A stretch of DNA of 29,083 bases from Proteobacteria bacterium SG_bin4 (GCA_002083395.1 LWDH01000013.1:1-29083); one strand, 5' to 3'. Shown: positions 17,550-25,150, counted from the first letter of the stretch. The notes: generated by a model not told the origin, from the letters alone. A program made the numbers and translations.

Positions 17550-18077
17550 ATGCATACTATAGACAAATCGATCGAATATGTCAACCAGCAACTAACGTTC
17601 TATCAATCTCGGATAGCCGATTCCAAGACACGCAACGTCAAATTTTTCGAACATCACTTCGAAGCAACGCAATCAGTTAAGGCTCATTTAGAGCATCTCA
17701 AGCAAGTTTCTTCTGCCATTGATAATGAAGGGTCATCGTCCGGCAAGAATGATTATGTATCCATTACCCCCAATGACATTCAAGGTCTTCCACAAGAGTT
17801 AATTAATGAACTTGGGTTAACTGAGAGCGACCACAACGAATTTGAGATTGTAAATATCATTAAACAACACGGCGGGACAATGTCGCTTGATCATATTCTA
17901 ATTGCTCTATACAAGAAGACAGGGACGGTACATAAACGCAAGATATTGACCGCCAAGTTATATCGAATGGTTAATAAAGGCTTAGTATTCACAGACAAAA
18001 GGGGCATTTATTCTGTCTCGCCAGTTAATAATGATAGGGAATTACCAAGCAATGGCGAATTAACAAGTGATGAATAA
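17550..18077 (+). CDS. Transposon passenger protein with probable winged-helix C-terminus
   Basis: A 175-residue protein of unknown function. The ATG at 17550 is chosen because GAGGG lies about ten bases upstream; a TTG at 17529 would add seven residues. The N-terminal half (to about 65) is helical and polar with a likely coiled coil, followed by a Ser/Gly-rich linker. The C-terminal 65 residues (EFEIVNIIKQHGG to KGLVFTDKRGIYSV) have the pattern of a winged helix: three helices then a two-strand wing. It resembles HARE-HTH or similar DNA-associated domains, though I cannot assign a family. The last 20 residues are acidic and disordered. Gene position inside the element and its own promoter suggest cargo or a regulator of the element. 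Confidence 0.8.
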   Translation: MHTIDKSIEYVNQQLTFYQSRIADSKTRNVKFFEHHFEATQSVKAHLEHLKQVSSAIDNEGSSSGKNDYVSITPNDIQGLPQELINELGLTESDHNEFEIVNIIKQHGGTMSLDHILIALYKKTGTVHKRKILTAKLYRMVNKGLVFTDKRGIYSVSPVNNDRELPSNGELTSDE

Positions 18078-18081
18078 GATT

Positions 18082-18113
18082 GACATTGCGGATGTTAGCG
18101 CATCCGCAATGTC
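18082..18113 (+). terminator. Strong hairpin after the passenger gene
   Basis: Perfect 13-bp arms GACATTGCGGATG and CATCCGCAATGTC with loop TTAGCG, starting five bases after the passenger stop codon. The stem is strong but no U-tract follows, so it may block 3' decay or act as a weak bidirectional terminator. Confidence 0.55.
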
Positions 18114-18384
18114 TAGATGTAGTGCCACAGGGCGACGCCTACATCGGTCTACGTTACTTTAAAACAAAACGCTTTGTAAGTCTAACATAGACTCAGGCAA
18201 GAATCACAAGTTCGTCCTTCATATTTTTATGGAGGATATATCATGGTATGTTCGTACCCTAAAGCGGTATACGTACGTGCTTATATTTCGCTATCGTTAC
18301 GGAAGATTCGAATATGTTTGCCAACATTGCAGATGCTTCCCAGGCGTATGCGTATGTAACTGATGTAGTTTAACTTAGTTAAAT
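18114..18384 (+). other. Hairpin-rich transposon segment without a convincing gene; possible structured RNA
   Basis: This 271-base stretch has at least two further perfect hairpins: GATGTAG/CTACATC (18116-18145) and AGTCTA/TAGACT (18179-18193). It ends at an intrinsic terminator (18385-18416). It has a Shine-Dalgarno-like GGAGG at 18231-18235. All three plus-strand frames contain only very short openings, including 18229-18363 (44 codons), 18243-18359 (38 codons) and an open stretch 18263-18373. It could be a small-RNA gene, a decayed second passenger, or transposition-related structure. Confidence 0.4.
18243..18359 (+). CDS. Possible small basic peptide
   Basis: A 38-codon frame from ATG 18243, placed seven bases after a perfect GGAGG, with nine Arg/Lys residues and a hydrophobic middle. 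Initiation signals are better than the coding content: there is no recognisable homology or composition bias, and an overlapping 44-codon Cys-containing frame starts at 18229. Treat it as a candidate only. Confidence 0.25.
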   Translation: MVCSYPKAVYVRAYISLSLRKIRICLPTLQMLPRRMRM

Positions 18385-18416
18385 AGGGGGTTGGTTCTTA
18401 TGAATTGACCCCTTTT
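18385..18416 (+). terminator. Intrinsic terminator inside the transposon
   Basis: AGGGG, one bulged G, TTGGTTC pairs (with three G-T pairs) to GAATTGACCCCT around a TTAT loop, followed directly by TTTT. Its presence implies that something is transcribed toward it from the 18114-18384 segment or from the passenger gene. Confidence 0.55.
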
Positions 18417-18432
18417 AGTATCTCTTATTTGT

Positions 18433-18457
18433 TACAATCAATTAATGGGACATTCCG
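18433..18457 (-). repeat. Right terminal inverted repeat of the IS1595 element
   Basis: Read on the minus strand it begins CGGAATGTCCCATTAATTGA and differs from the left repeat at one of 25 positions. It ends at the second TTCCGTAA copy. Confidence 0.93.
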
Positions 18458-18465
18458 TTCCGTAA
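18458..18465. repeat. Target-site duplication, right copy
   Basis: TTCCGTAA, identical to 16257-16264. Just beyond, AACGAGG/CCTCGTT (18473-18495) forms a 7-bp hairpin that may have been the original hsdR terminator. Confidence 0.9.
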
Positions 18466-18632
18466 TGACTAAAACGAGGCGATCAAATCCTCGTTGCTGA
18501 GGAAGGATATTCATTCAATTACTTCAATGTTGCTTGGACAACAAAATCTTATTGGTAGATTATTGTTTCCTAAAGATTTATACAGAAATGTCGTAAAAAA
18601 AATCCTTGCGACAATAAACCAGGGGTTCAGAA

Positions 18633-19475
18633 ATGCTACAACAAAATAAAAGAAAATTAACGGATTGGGTTACTTTTCTTACAACAGCAGAAATTCCTGT
18701 TCTCAAACAAACCGCACGAAACCTCGAAATCCTCAAACAGGATGAAAATAACCTGAATGCGCGCAGCTACGCAAATATTGTAAAAAATGATCCACTCATG
18801 ACAGTAAAACTAATGCGCTATATGCAAAAGCATAAGCATCGCTGCCAGGAACATGATGTGATGGAAGTCGAGCAAATTGTTTTGATGCTCGGACTTGAAA
18901 ATACAATTCGGCTGATACCCGCCACTCCCTTGGTTGAAGATATTCTTGGGCAAAATAATCGAAGCGCACTCGTTTATTTGTTAAAAACTTCACATCGGGC
19001 CAATCTGGCTGCTTCCTATGCGTTTGATTGGGCGATTCGTTTGCATGATCTGCACTTTGCCGACATCCGGCTTGCTGCATTATTACATGACATAGCAGAA
19101 ATCTTGATGTGGTGTTTCGCACCGGGAGAGATGCTACAAATCAAGCAATTACAAAAGAAGGATAAAACATTAAGAAGCGCCGCTGTGCAAGAGAAGGTAT
19201 TCGGTTTCCCATTGAATCAATTGCAGCATGAACTTGCTATCAAATGGAGACTCCCGGAATTGTTAATTACCCTCATGGATGACAACTGTTCTGGCTTTCA
19301 GCGTGTCCGCAATGTGATACTTGCAGTAAATTTAGCCAGACATTCGGCCAATGGATGGGATGATGCAGCTTTACCGGATGATTACGAAGACATTGCAAAA
19401 CTATTACATTTGCAAGCTGGCGATATTATGACCATCGTTGGTGCGAATAAACACCATGAAAATACTGAAAGTTGA
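18633..19475 (+). CDS. HDOD domain-containing protein
   Basis: The 280-residue protein is built around an HDOD domain, a degenerate HD-phosphohydrolase fold used in bacterial signalling and often lacking catalytic activity. The N-terminal pattern (PVLKQTARNLEILKQDENNL, then IVKNDPLMTVKLMRYMQ) and the VEQIVLMLGLENTIRL helix are typical HDOD features. A residual His-Asp appears in AALLHDIAEIL. There is no attached output domain. Start ATG 18633 has AGGGG ten bases upstream. A weak TTGGAC/TAGATT promoter pair lies at about 18534-18561. The role is probably regulatory and the partner is unknown. It is convergent with the DUF2905 gene and not part of the transposon. Confidence 0.88.
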   Translation: MLQQNKRKLTDWVTFLTTAEIPVLKQTARNLEILKQDENNLNARSYANIVKNDPLMTVKLMRYMQKHKHRCQEHDVMEVEQIVLMLGLENTIRLIPATPLVEDILGQNNRSALVYLLKTSHRANLAASYAFDWAIRLHDLHFADIRLAALLHDIAEILMWCFAPGEMLQIKQLQKKDKTLRSAAVQEKVFGFPLNQLQHELAIKWRLPELLITLMDDNCSGFQRVRNVILAVNLARHSANGWDDAALPDDYEDIAKLLHLQAGDIMTIVGANKHHENTES

Positions 19476-19545
19476 TCTATGGGCGGATTCAACTTTGAAG
19501 TGCAGACTTCGGTAAGAGCGTATTCCGAATTTGCGAAACCATTTC

Positions 19546-19746
19546 TCACTTCCGCAACCACCACATTATCAACGTCAGCACGACGGAGATCACCAAACCT
19601 GTCATCAATGGGAAATGAAAGCTGAAATTCTCGCGTTCGATATGAATATCGCCGGGCAGGCGACCAAATGGCAATTGCGATAGCCACGGCCACAGCAGGT
19701 CGAGGATGAGGAGAACGATTCCTAAGGTAACGAGTATCTGCTGCAT
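19546..19746 (-). CDS. DUF2905 small membrane protein
   Basis: Sixty-six residues with two transmembrane helices (about 4-20 and 46-63) separated by the conserved DUF2905 loop LPGDIHIERENFSFHFPL. Function is unknown; it is widespread as a short inner-membrane protein. It lies 42 bases after the lipocalin gene on the same strand and is probably the last gene of that unit. Confidence 0.88.
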   Translation of the reverse strand: MQQILVTLGIVLLILDLLWPWLSQLPFGRLPGDIHIERENFSFHFPLMTGLVISVVLTLIMWWLRK

Positions 19747-19788
19747 TGTATGTCCATTCCACTCAAACTATCCGATCATGGTAGTGAT

Positions 19789-20304
19789 TTAATCTTGCTT
19801 TGGATAGATCAACTTGTCAGTTCCAAAACCGAGTTCATTTGATCGTTGCACAAAGCGGGTAATTAATTCTTCGCTAACTTTTGGGGTTCTTGCCAGCAGC
19901 CACAGGAAAGATTTATCGTAGCTGGTGACGAAAGCGTATTGGTAATTCTCCTTATCGAGTTCAAATATGATATATGCACCGTAGAATGGGCCAAAAAAAG
20001 ATACCTTCAAATAGCCTTGCTGCGGATCTTCGACAAAATAAGCTTTGCCTTCGGCTTCTTTCCACTTGTTATCCGCCGCCGAGAAACCTTTGTTGATGAC
20101 TTTGACGCCACCATCCTCGCGAAGAGAGTATTCCGCCATCACGTTGTCGAGTCCGCGTTCAAACGAATGGTCAAGACGGGCGATTTCGTACCAAGTGCCA
20201 AGATAGCGGTTCAATTTGAAACCATCAACCGGCACGACATTCTGCGGAAGCGAAAGGCAACCGCTGAGCGAACCGAATACAGCAATAATTGCTAACAGCC
20301 GCAT
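19789..20304 (-). CDS. blc: Lipocalin family outer-membrane lipoprotein (Blc-like)
   Basis: Bacterial lipocalin, expected to be anchored in the outer membrane and to bind lysophospholipids or fatty acids. From ATG 20304 it has 171 residues with a lipoprotein signal peptide and lipobox LSGC (Cys16). The lipocalin signature LGTWYEIARLDHSFERGL follows (about 35-52), then the Blc-typical YLKVSFFGPFYGAYIIF and a terminal LIYPKQ segment. The ATG is preferred over an upstream GTG at 20355 because it gives the proper signal peptide. It lies seven bases after the stop of the upstream reductase gene. The Shine-Dalgarno is poor, so translation is likely coupled. Confidence 0.93.
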   Translation of the reverse strand: MRLLAIIAVFGSLSGCLSLPQNVVPVDGFKLNRYLGTWYEIARLDHSFERGLDNVMAEYSLREDGGVKVINKGFSAADNKWKEAEGKAYFVEDPQQGYLKVSFFGPFYGAYIIFELDKENYQYAFVTSYDKSFLWLLARTPKVSEELITRFVQRSNELGFGTDKLIYPKQD

Positions 20305-20311
20305 AGTTGTG

Positions 20312-21382
20312 TCACGAAGAATGAAGAGAGGGATAATCAGTATACCCTTTGGCACCGTCGGTATAAAAGGTCGCGGGATCGGGTTCGTTGAGCGCTGCGC
20401 CTGCGCGGATGCGCGCCGGTAAATCGGGGTTGGCTAAAAAAAACCGGCCAAATGCCACGGCATCAATTTTACCTTCAGCGATGTCTTGATCCGCCTCATC
20501 CGGCGCATACTCGAAGTTGCCAATCAGCACGCCTTGATAGTGCTTGCGGATAGGCGTCATCACGTCACCGTTTTGCTGTTGATAAACATCTCCGCGCAGA
20601 ACGTGCAAGTACGCCAGACAGTATTCGTTGAGCCGATTGGCAAGCCAGGTGAATAACCCTATCGGGTCGCTGTCGATCATGCTGTTGTAACTGCTCAGCG
20701 GCGAAATCCGCAAACCGACCCGGTTGCTCCCCCACACGGTACTGACCGCTTCCAGCACTTCCAAGATCAGTCGAGCCCGATTCTCAATCGAACCACCATA
20801 AGGACCGCTACGTTTATTCGAGCCGTCACGCAGAAACTCATCGAGCAAATAACCGTTGGCGCCGTGAATTTCTATACCGTCGAATCCGGCGGTCTTGGCA
20901 TTTTGCGCGGCTTGTTTGAATCCGGAAACAATCCCGGACAGTTCGTCATCACGCAATTCACGAGGTACGGCATAAGGTTTTCTCCCTTCCGGCGTACGCA
21001 CTTCATCGGCAATGGCGATAGCGCTGGGTGCAACCGGTTGCGAACCATGATTGAGCAATGGGTGACACGCCCGTCCACCATGCCAGATCTGCAAGAAAAT
21101 TCTGCCGCCAGCGTCATGAACGGCAGTGGTTACTTGCTGCCATGCGGCAATTTGTTCTGCCGAGTAAATGCCGGGTTCCTTCCAGAACGCCGAATTCCCC
21201 TCCATCGCCATCGTCGCTTCGGCGATAATCAAACCTGCACTGGCGCGCTGCTTGTAGTATTCAACCATTAAATCATTCGGAATATGCGTCTCCCCTGCTC
21301 GGCAACGCGTCAATGGCGCCATAAAAATCCGGTTCGGTACCATGAGTGAACCAATTGCCAGAGGCGTAAACAACGTGGTCAT
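20312..21382 (-). CDS. Alkene reductase, old yellow enzyme family (NemA-like)
   Basis: FMN-dependent NAD(P)H ene-reductase acting on activated double bonds and often on nitro-compounds or N-ethylmaleimide. The 356 residues form a TIM barrel. It shows MAPLTRCRA near 21-29 (FMN binding), the LQIWHGGR motif (97-104), the active-site pair His173/Asn176 with Tyr178 in EIHGANGYL, and the RSGPYGGSIENRARL signature. A GNFEYAPDEAD segment precedes a phosphate-binding FGRFFLANPDLP. These features are closest to NemA-type enzymes. It is first in a unit with lipocalin and DUF2905. The physiological substrate is unknown. Confidence 0.95.
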   Translation of the reverse strand: MTTLFTPLAIGSLMVPNRIFMAPLTRCRAGETHIPNDLMVEYYKQRASAGLIIAEATMAMEGNSAFWKEPGIYSAEQIAAWQQVTTAVHDAGGRIFLQIWHGGRACHPLLNHGSQPVAPSAIAIADEVRTPEGRKPYAVPRELRDDELSGIVSGFKQAAQNAKTAGFDGIEIHGANGYLLDEFLRDGSNKRSGPYGGSIENRARLILEVLEAVSTVWGSNRVGLRISPLSSYNSMIDSDPIGLFTWLANRLNEYCLAYLHVLRGDVYQQQNGDVMTPIRKHYQGVLIGNFEYAPDEADQDIAEGKIDAVAFGRFFLANPDLPARIRAGAALNEPDPATFYTDGAKGYTDYPSLHSS

Positions 21383-21545
21383 ACAAATGTATCCAAAAGA
21401 TTCTTAATTGCTGGGGAAGTGTTCCGAAACTTCATGGCATCGAATATTAAACCATTTCAGGTTACGACTGGTGTTTCCCGCTGCAAGTGAATGGTGAGAA
21501 GCAAGAAAAACGTCTAACTTCTAGAGCTTGCGGAGCAATGACGTA

Positions 21546-21863
21546 TTAATTGCTTGTATTGGAATCATTGGTGAGTTGTTCAGTACTGCCATCGACTGGC
21601 CATGCACTGAATGGAAATGGCAGATGATCGGTATTCAATGCCATGTACGAAATAATTTGACGAATATACGCACCAAGGCTTTGGCTGAAGTTCAGCAGCA
21701 ATGCGTTGGGCTGCCCAGTTATGATCAGAGTGACAAATTGAAAGAAGAATATACAGATAATCAGAAAGTTACAAAAACCGTATATTCCCATATAAAGTAT
21801 CATGAAGAAACCACGTTGCCATATTTTATTGTTCTGAAGCCGTTGTTTGATTTCTTCATCCAT
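21546..21863 (-). CDS. DUF4389 domain membrane protein
   Basis: From ATG 21863 it has 105 residues. A polar start MDEEIKQRLQ is followed by a Trp-Gln-Arg segment, two closely spaced hydrophobic stretches (about 18-50), the loop FFQFVTLIITGQPNALLLNF with SQSLGAYIRQI, and the ending PFPFSAWP. These match the DUF4389 pattern. The frame is open further upstream to 21980, but that part would overlap the NlpC/P60 gene and lacks homology. Function is unknown. It lies 80 bases after the NlpC/P60 gene and follows the chemotaxis cluster on the same strand. An antisense frame at 21528-21884 is taken as a shadow. Confidence 0.82.
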   Translation of the reverse strand: MDEEIKQRLQNNKIWQRGFFMILYMGIYGFCNFLIICIFFFQFVTLIITGQPNALLLNFSQSLGAYIRQIISYMALNTDHLPFPFSAWPVDGSTEQLTNDSNTSN

Positions 21864-21943
21864 AACACATTTCGCAAAGAATGATGGTGTGATACTAGAA
21901 GCTGCGGTTAATTGAAATGGCAAATACTTATGCCTGCGGGTTT

Positions 21944-22450
21944 CTAAACGCGAACCGATTTCCAGTAATTGGATTTCCAATATACGTGATCCAGTCTAGA
22001 AATGATAACGCCTTTCTTTTGCGATGCATGGAGAAACTTATTGTTTTCTAGATAAATACCGACATGATTTGAAGTTGGTCCCGTTCTGAAAAAAATTAAG
22101 TCACCTGCTCTCAATTCTTCTTTCCGAATTTCTTTTCCAACTCGAGATTGTAGATGGGTTGTTCTGGGCAAATGCATACCCAGTTTCGATTTGAATGTGA
22201 TATGTACGAAACCCGAACAATCGACTCCACGCTGACTGAGACCACCGCGTTGATAGCGTACACCTTGCCACTCATTATATTGAGAATAGAGAGCTTTCTT
22301 GACTTGATGATAATCTGCCGGTTTTTTTATTGCAGGACCAGGTTTAAATATGGGTCTTTCCTGTACTGTGCTACAGCTAACCAGAAAGCAGATACCAATT
22401 AAAATAGCAACTCGAGAAATAAGCTTTTTCATTGACGATGTAGTTTGCAT
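21944..22450 (-). CDS. NlpC/P60 family lipoprotein (peptidoglycan endopeptidase)
   Basis: Cell-wall hydrolase of 168 residues that should cut peptide cross-links from its lipid anchor. It has an N-terminal signal with lipobox LVSC (Cys26) and a catalytic Cys78 in GVDCSGFVH, His129 in NHVGIYL and a third polar residue His141 in FLHAS. These are the NlpC/P60 Cys-His-His arrangement. Overall layout resembles E. coli Spr (MepS). The start is either ATG 22450 or, seven codons on, ATG 22432; neither has a strong Shine-Dalgarno and both give a working signal peptide. It lies 29 bases after cheB and could be read from the chemotaxis transcript. Confidence 0.93.
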   Translation of the reverse strand: MQTTSSMKKLISRVAILIGICFLVSCSTVQERPIFKPGPAIKKPADYHQVKKALYSQYNEWQGVRYQRGGLSQRGVDCSGFVHITFKSKLGMHLPRTTHLQSRVGKEIRKEELRAGDLIFFRTGPTSNHVGIYLENNKFLHASQKKGVIISRLDHVYWKSNYWKSVRV

Positions 22451-22479
22451 AACTTCATATCCAAAAAAGTTAATACCAA

Positions 22480-23559
22480 CTATACGCGATTACCATGAGA
22501 CCCCATGCTGGATATTTTTGACAAAACACATCTGGCCATATCTTTTAAAGAAACGATTTCATTAACACCGCCTGCTGCAATTGCTTCTTTCGGCATACCG
22601 AAAACTACACAGCTATTCTCATCCTGCGCAAAATTATACGAACCTGCTTTGTGCATTTCCAGCATTCCTGCCGCCCCGTCTTTTCCCATGCCAGTCAGAA
22701 TCACACCAATCGCATTTTTACCAGCGCAATTAGCCGCGGACCTAAATAGTACATCAACCGATGGGCGATGTCGACAAACTGGCTCCCCATGGTTTAATTC
22801 AGTCATATAATTCGCGCCGCTACGTTTCAGCAACAGGTGAGAGTGGCCTGGTGCGATATATGCATGACCAGGTAAAACCCGCTCTCCTCCTTGCGCTTCA
22901 ATAACAGAAATTTTGCAAAGAGAATTCAATCGATTCGCGAATGATTTGGTAAAACCTTCGGGCATATGTTGAGTGATTAATATTCCAGGTGAATCCGGCG
23001 GCATTCTAATTAAAAACTCCTTTATTGCTTCCGTACCGCCAGTAGACGCACCAACTATTATCAATTTCTCAGTCGATGCGATGCGATTTGACACCGAAGG
23101 TAATACCGCATCCGCTGTGGCACTTTTTGTTACTGCTATGTTTGCAGATTTCTTGAGTCGAGCAGATTTAGCAATGCGAATTTTGTTTGCAATCTCACCG
23201 CCATATTCTTTTAAACCGGCAGCAATATCAATTTTAGGTTTAGAAACAAAATCAATAGCACCCAGTTCGAGCGCACGAAAAGTAATGTCTGAGCCCTTTT
23301 CCGTTAACGTTGATACCATCACGACAGGCATTGGCCGTAATCTCATTAATTTCTCGAGAAAATCCAACCCGTCCATCTTGGGCATCTCAACATCCAACGT
23401 CAGCACATCAGGATTCATCTCACGTATCATTTCTCTCGCCACCAGAGGATCCGGAGCTGATCCTATGGCTTCCATGTCGGGCTGGCTATTTATAACCTCG
23501 CTTAATAAACGTCGAATTAGCGCTGAGTCATCAATTATCAGAACTCTAGTCTTATTCAT
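22480..23559 (-). CDS. cheB: Chemotaxis response regulator protein-glutamate methylesterase CheB
   Basis: Removes methyl groups from (and can deamidate) chemoreceptor glutamates, giving adaptation. The 359 residues have an N-terminal receiver domain with phospho-acceptor Asp56 (TLDVEMPKMDG). A linker (about 112-163) is rich in Lys, Ala and Ser, then the methylesterase domain with catalytic Ser172 (GASTGG), His198 (TQHMP) and Asp294 (GMGKDGA). GAGAG lies eight bases upstream of the ATG. It is the last clear chemotaxis gene of the cluster, 37 bases after cheD. Confidence 0.98.
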   Translation of the reverse strand: MNKTRVLIIDDSALIRRLLSEVINSQPDMEAIGSAPDPLVAREMIREMNPDVLTLDVEMPKMDGLDFLEKLMRLRPMPVVMVSTLTEKGSDITFRALELGAIDFVSKPKIDIAAGLKEYGGEIANKIRIAKSARLKKSANIAVTKSATADAVLPSVSNRIASTEKLIIVGASTGGTEAIKEFLIRMPPDSPGILITQHMPEGFTKSFANRLNSLCKISVIEAQGGERVLPGHAYIAPGHSHLLLKRSGANYMTELNHGEPVCRHRPSVDVLFRSAANCAGKNAIGVILTGMGKDGAAGMLEMHKAGSYNFAQDENSCVVFGMPKEAIAAGGVNEIVSLKDMARCVLSKISSMGSHGNRV

Positions 23560-23596
23560 CTTTAACTCTCAATTTTGATTAATAAATCAACTTGTT

Positions 23597-24208
23597 CTAT
23601 GAGAACAGTTCAACATCACCGCCGGAGTCCACTCGATGTAGGCGTTGCCTGTAGTCGCTTTCCCGCTGAGAAAGTGTCGTGTTGCGCACATTGCGTAACT
23701 TCTTAACCATCACTCGGCTACTTTTGGGAAAAAAGTAAACTTTACGAGGGAATACATCGACAAGGTCCTGAGCAACAATTCGAATCTTTTCTGTCTGCAA
23801 AAACTTCAATACAAAATCTGCATTCCTCTGACCTACATTCGCAACCGTCAAACCATCAAGAACATTTCCGCCACCGAAAACCTTAGCTTCCAAATTGCTG
23901 CGACGAGCACCCAGTTTCAACAGTTGATTGATCAATATCTCCATCGCGTATGTCCCATACCTGGCTGAAGCATTTAATGGACTCCCTGCATCACCGCCAC
24001 CATCAGGGAGCATGAAATGGTTCATTCCTCCAATGCCGCTATAGCAATCGCGTATACAGGCGGCTACACAAGATCCAAGAACAGTTACCAGCAAGATATC
24101 TTTATCAGTCACATAATACTCACCCGGTAGCAATTTAACCGCTTGACTATTAAAATTCTTATCAAAATAAAAATTAGTAGCAAGTTGCTCATCAATGATC
24201 TCAGTCAT
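23597..24208 (-). CDS. cheD: Chemoreceptor glutamine deamidase CheD
   Basis: Converts receptor glutamines to methylatable glutamates and in some bacteria also modulates CheC or CheA signalling. The 203 residues include the deamidase Cys47 (VLGSCVAAC) and His64 (GGMNHFMLP), with the FGGGNVL motif near 110. A long C-terminal extension, basic then acidic, ends in GDVELFS. A nearly identical ending is found in the CheZ-like protein at 28103. GAGGTAA overlapping the cheR stop codon serves as Shine-Dalgarno, and the gap to cheR is seven bases, so translation is coupled. Confidence 0.97.
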   Translation of the reverse strand: MTEIIDEQLATNFYFDKNFNSQAVKLLPGEYYVTDKDILLVTVLGSCVAACIRDCYSGIGGMNHFMLPDGGGDAGSPLNASARYGTYAMEILINQLLKLGARRSNLEAKVFGGGNVLDGLTVANVGQRNADFVLKFLQTEKIRIVAQDLVDVFPRKVYFFPKSSRVMVKKLRNVRNTTLSQRESDYRQRLHRVDSGGDVELFS

Positions 24209-24215
24209 GCAATTA

Positions 24216-25079
24216 TTACCTCGTTCTACTTGCTAATTCGTACACTGTTTTTTCTCGCAGCTTAAATAAATCGACCGCATGCTGGAAACTCTCGGAATGC
24301 CCTGCAAACAATAAGCCATCTGGAGCAAGCAAAGGAGCAAATTTCTTCAGGATTTTATATTGTGTTGGCTTATCGAAGTAAATCATTACATTACGACAAA
24401 ATATGGCATCAAAAGGACCTCGAATTGGCCAATTGTCATCAAGTAAATTTAGTTGACGGAAAGTAATCATGTTACGTAGCTCGGGTCTAACCCGTGCCGA
24501 ACCGTCATGATGCCCCTTCCCCTTAAGGAAAAATTGTCTTAATTTTTCCTTCGGAAGTTTTTCCAGTTTGTCTAATGAATAAATACCTAGCTGCGCTTTT
24601 GCTAAAACATTGGTATCTAGGTCCGTCGCCAAGATATGAACGGGAGGGGTTAAAGTATTAAATGCTTGCACCATCGCCATGGCCATCGAATAAGGCTCTT
24701 CACCAGTAGATGATGCACTACACCAGAGTTGAATTTTGTTTTGGTTCTTGCGTTTCTCGACATGCTTTTCGAGAATGGGAAAATGGTGCTGTTCACGAAA
24801 AAAAGCGGTTAGATTTGTTGTTAGTGCATTAGTAAAAGCTTCCCATTCTTCAGAGTTTCCACGTTCAAGATAATTTAAATATTCGTGGAAGCTATTAATA
24901 CCTGTCGCTCGCAAACGGCGAGCCAAGCGACTGTACACCATATTTTGCTTACCCGATGACAGTGAAATTCCAGCATGCTTGTATATCAGCTTTCTAACTC
25001 GTTCAAAATCCTCTTGAGTAAAGACATATTCGCGAGTTTTGTCATTAGAATTCTCATCAAAGTTCGAAATTATTCCCAT
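24216..25079 (-). CDS. cheR: Chemotaxis protein methyltransferase CheR
   Basis: Transfers methyl groups from S-adenosylmethionine to receptor glutamates. From ATG 25079 there are 287 residues; a TTG at 25103 would add eight but would leave almost no leader after the promoter. The N-terminal helical domain has FERVRKLIYKHAGISLS and YSRLARRLR. The SAM-binding domain has WCSASSTGEEPYSMAM, an ATDLDT motif and FDAIFCRNVMIYF. There is no C-terminal TPR and no receptor-tethering pentapeptide binder insertion is obvious. First gene of a cheR-cheD-cheB run with a sigma-28-like promoter directly upstream. Confidence 0.97.
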   Translation of the reverse strand: MGIISNFDENSNDKTREYVFTQEDFERVRKLIYKHAGISLSSGKQNMVYSRLARRLRATGINSFHEYLNYLERGNSEEWEAFTNALTTNLTAFFREQHHFPILEKHVEKRKNQNKIQLWCSASSTGEEPYSMAMAMVQAFNTLTPPVHILATDLDTNVLAKAQLGIYSLDKLEKLPKEKLRQFFLKGKGHHDGSARVRPELRNMITFRQLNLLDDNWPIRGPFDAIFCRNVMIYFDKPTQYKILKKFAPLLAPDGLLFAGHSESFQHAVDLFKLREKTVYELASRTR

Positions 25080-25122
25080 GCTAGTCCCATTCCAGTTAGC
25101 CAAGATCTATTCTTAAGCAAAT

Positions 25123-25150
25123 TTATCGGTAGTTATATTGAAGGGTTTTA
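25123..25150 (-). promoter_or_regulatory. Sigma-28 (FliA) type promoter of cheR-cheD-cheB
   Basis: The minus strand reads TAAA (25147-25150), 16 bases, then ACCGATAA (25123-25130), against the FliA consensus TAAA, 15 bases, GCCGATAA. Using AAAA one base on gives exact spacing. The -10 differs from consensus at one base. It is about 44 bases from the cheR ATG. Confidence 0.65.

Larger units (their letters stand above)
16265..18457 (+). mobile_element. Complete IS1595-family transposon with passenger gene
   Basis: A 2193-bp unit bounded by 25-bp terminal inverted repeats (16265-16289 and 18433-18457, starting CGGAATGTCCCA, 24 of 25 identical) and an 8-bp target duplication. It encodes an IS1595-type transposase (16339-17229), a passenger gene (17550-18077) with its own promoter, and a hairpin-rich tail of about 300 bases ending in a terminator. 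Some IS1595 subgroups are known to carry passenger genes, blurring the line between insertion sequence and transposon. Intact ends, intact transposase and a perfect target duplication indicate a fairly recent insertion, into already decaying hsdR flank. The element is visibly richer in A+T than the hsdR remnant beside it. Confidence 0.94.

Noticed and set aside
21528..21884. Plus-strand frame of 118 codons
   Set aside because: The opposite strand encodes a recognisable DUF4389 protein over the same bases; the plus frame shows no family pattern.
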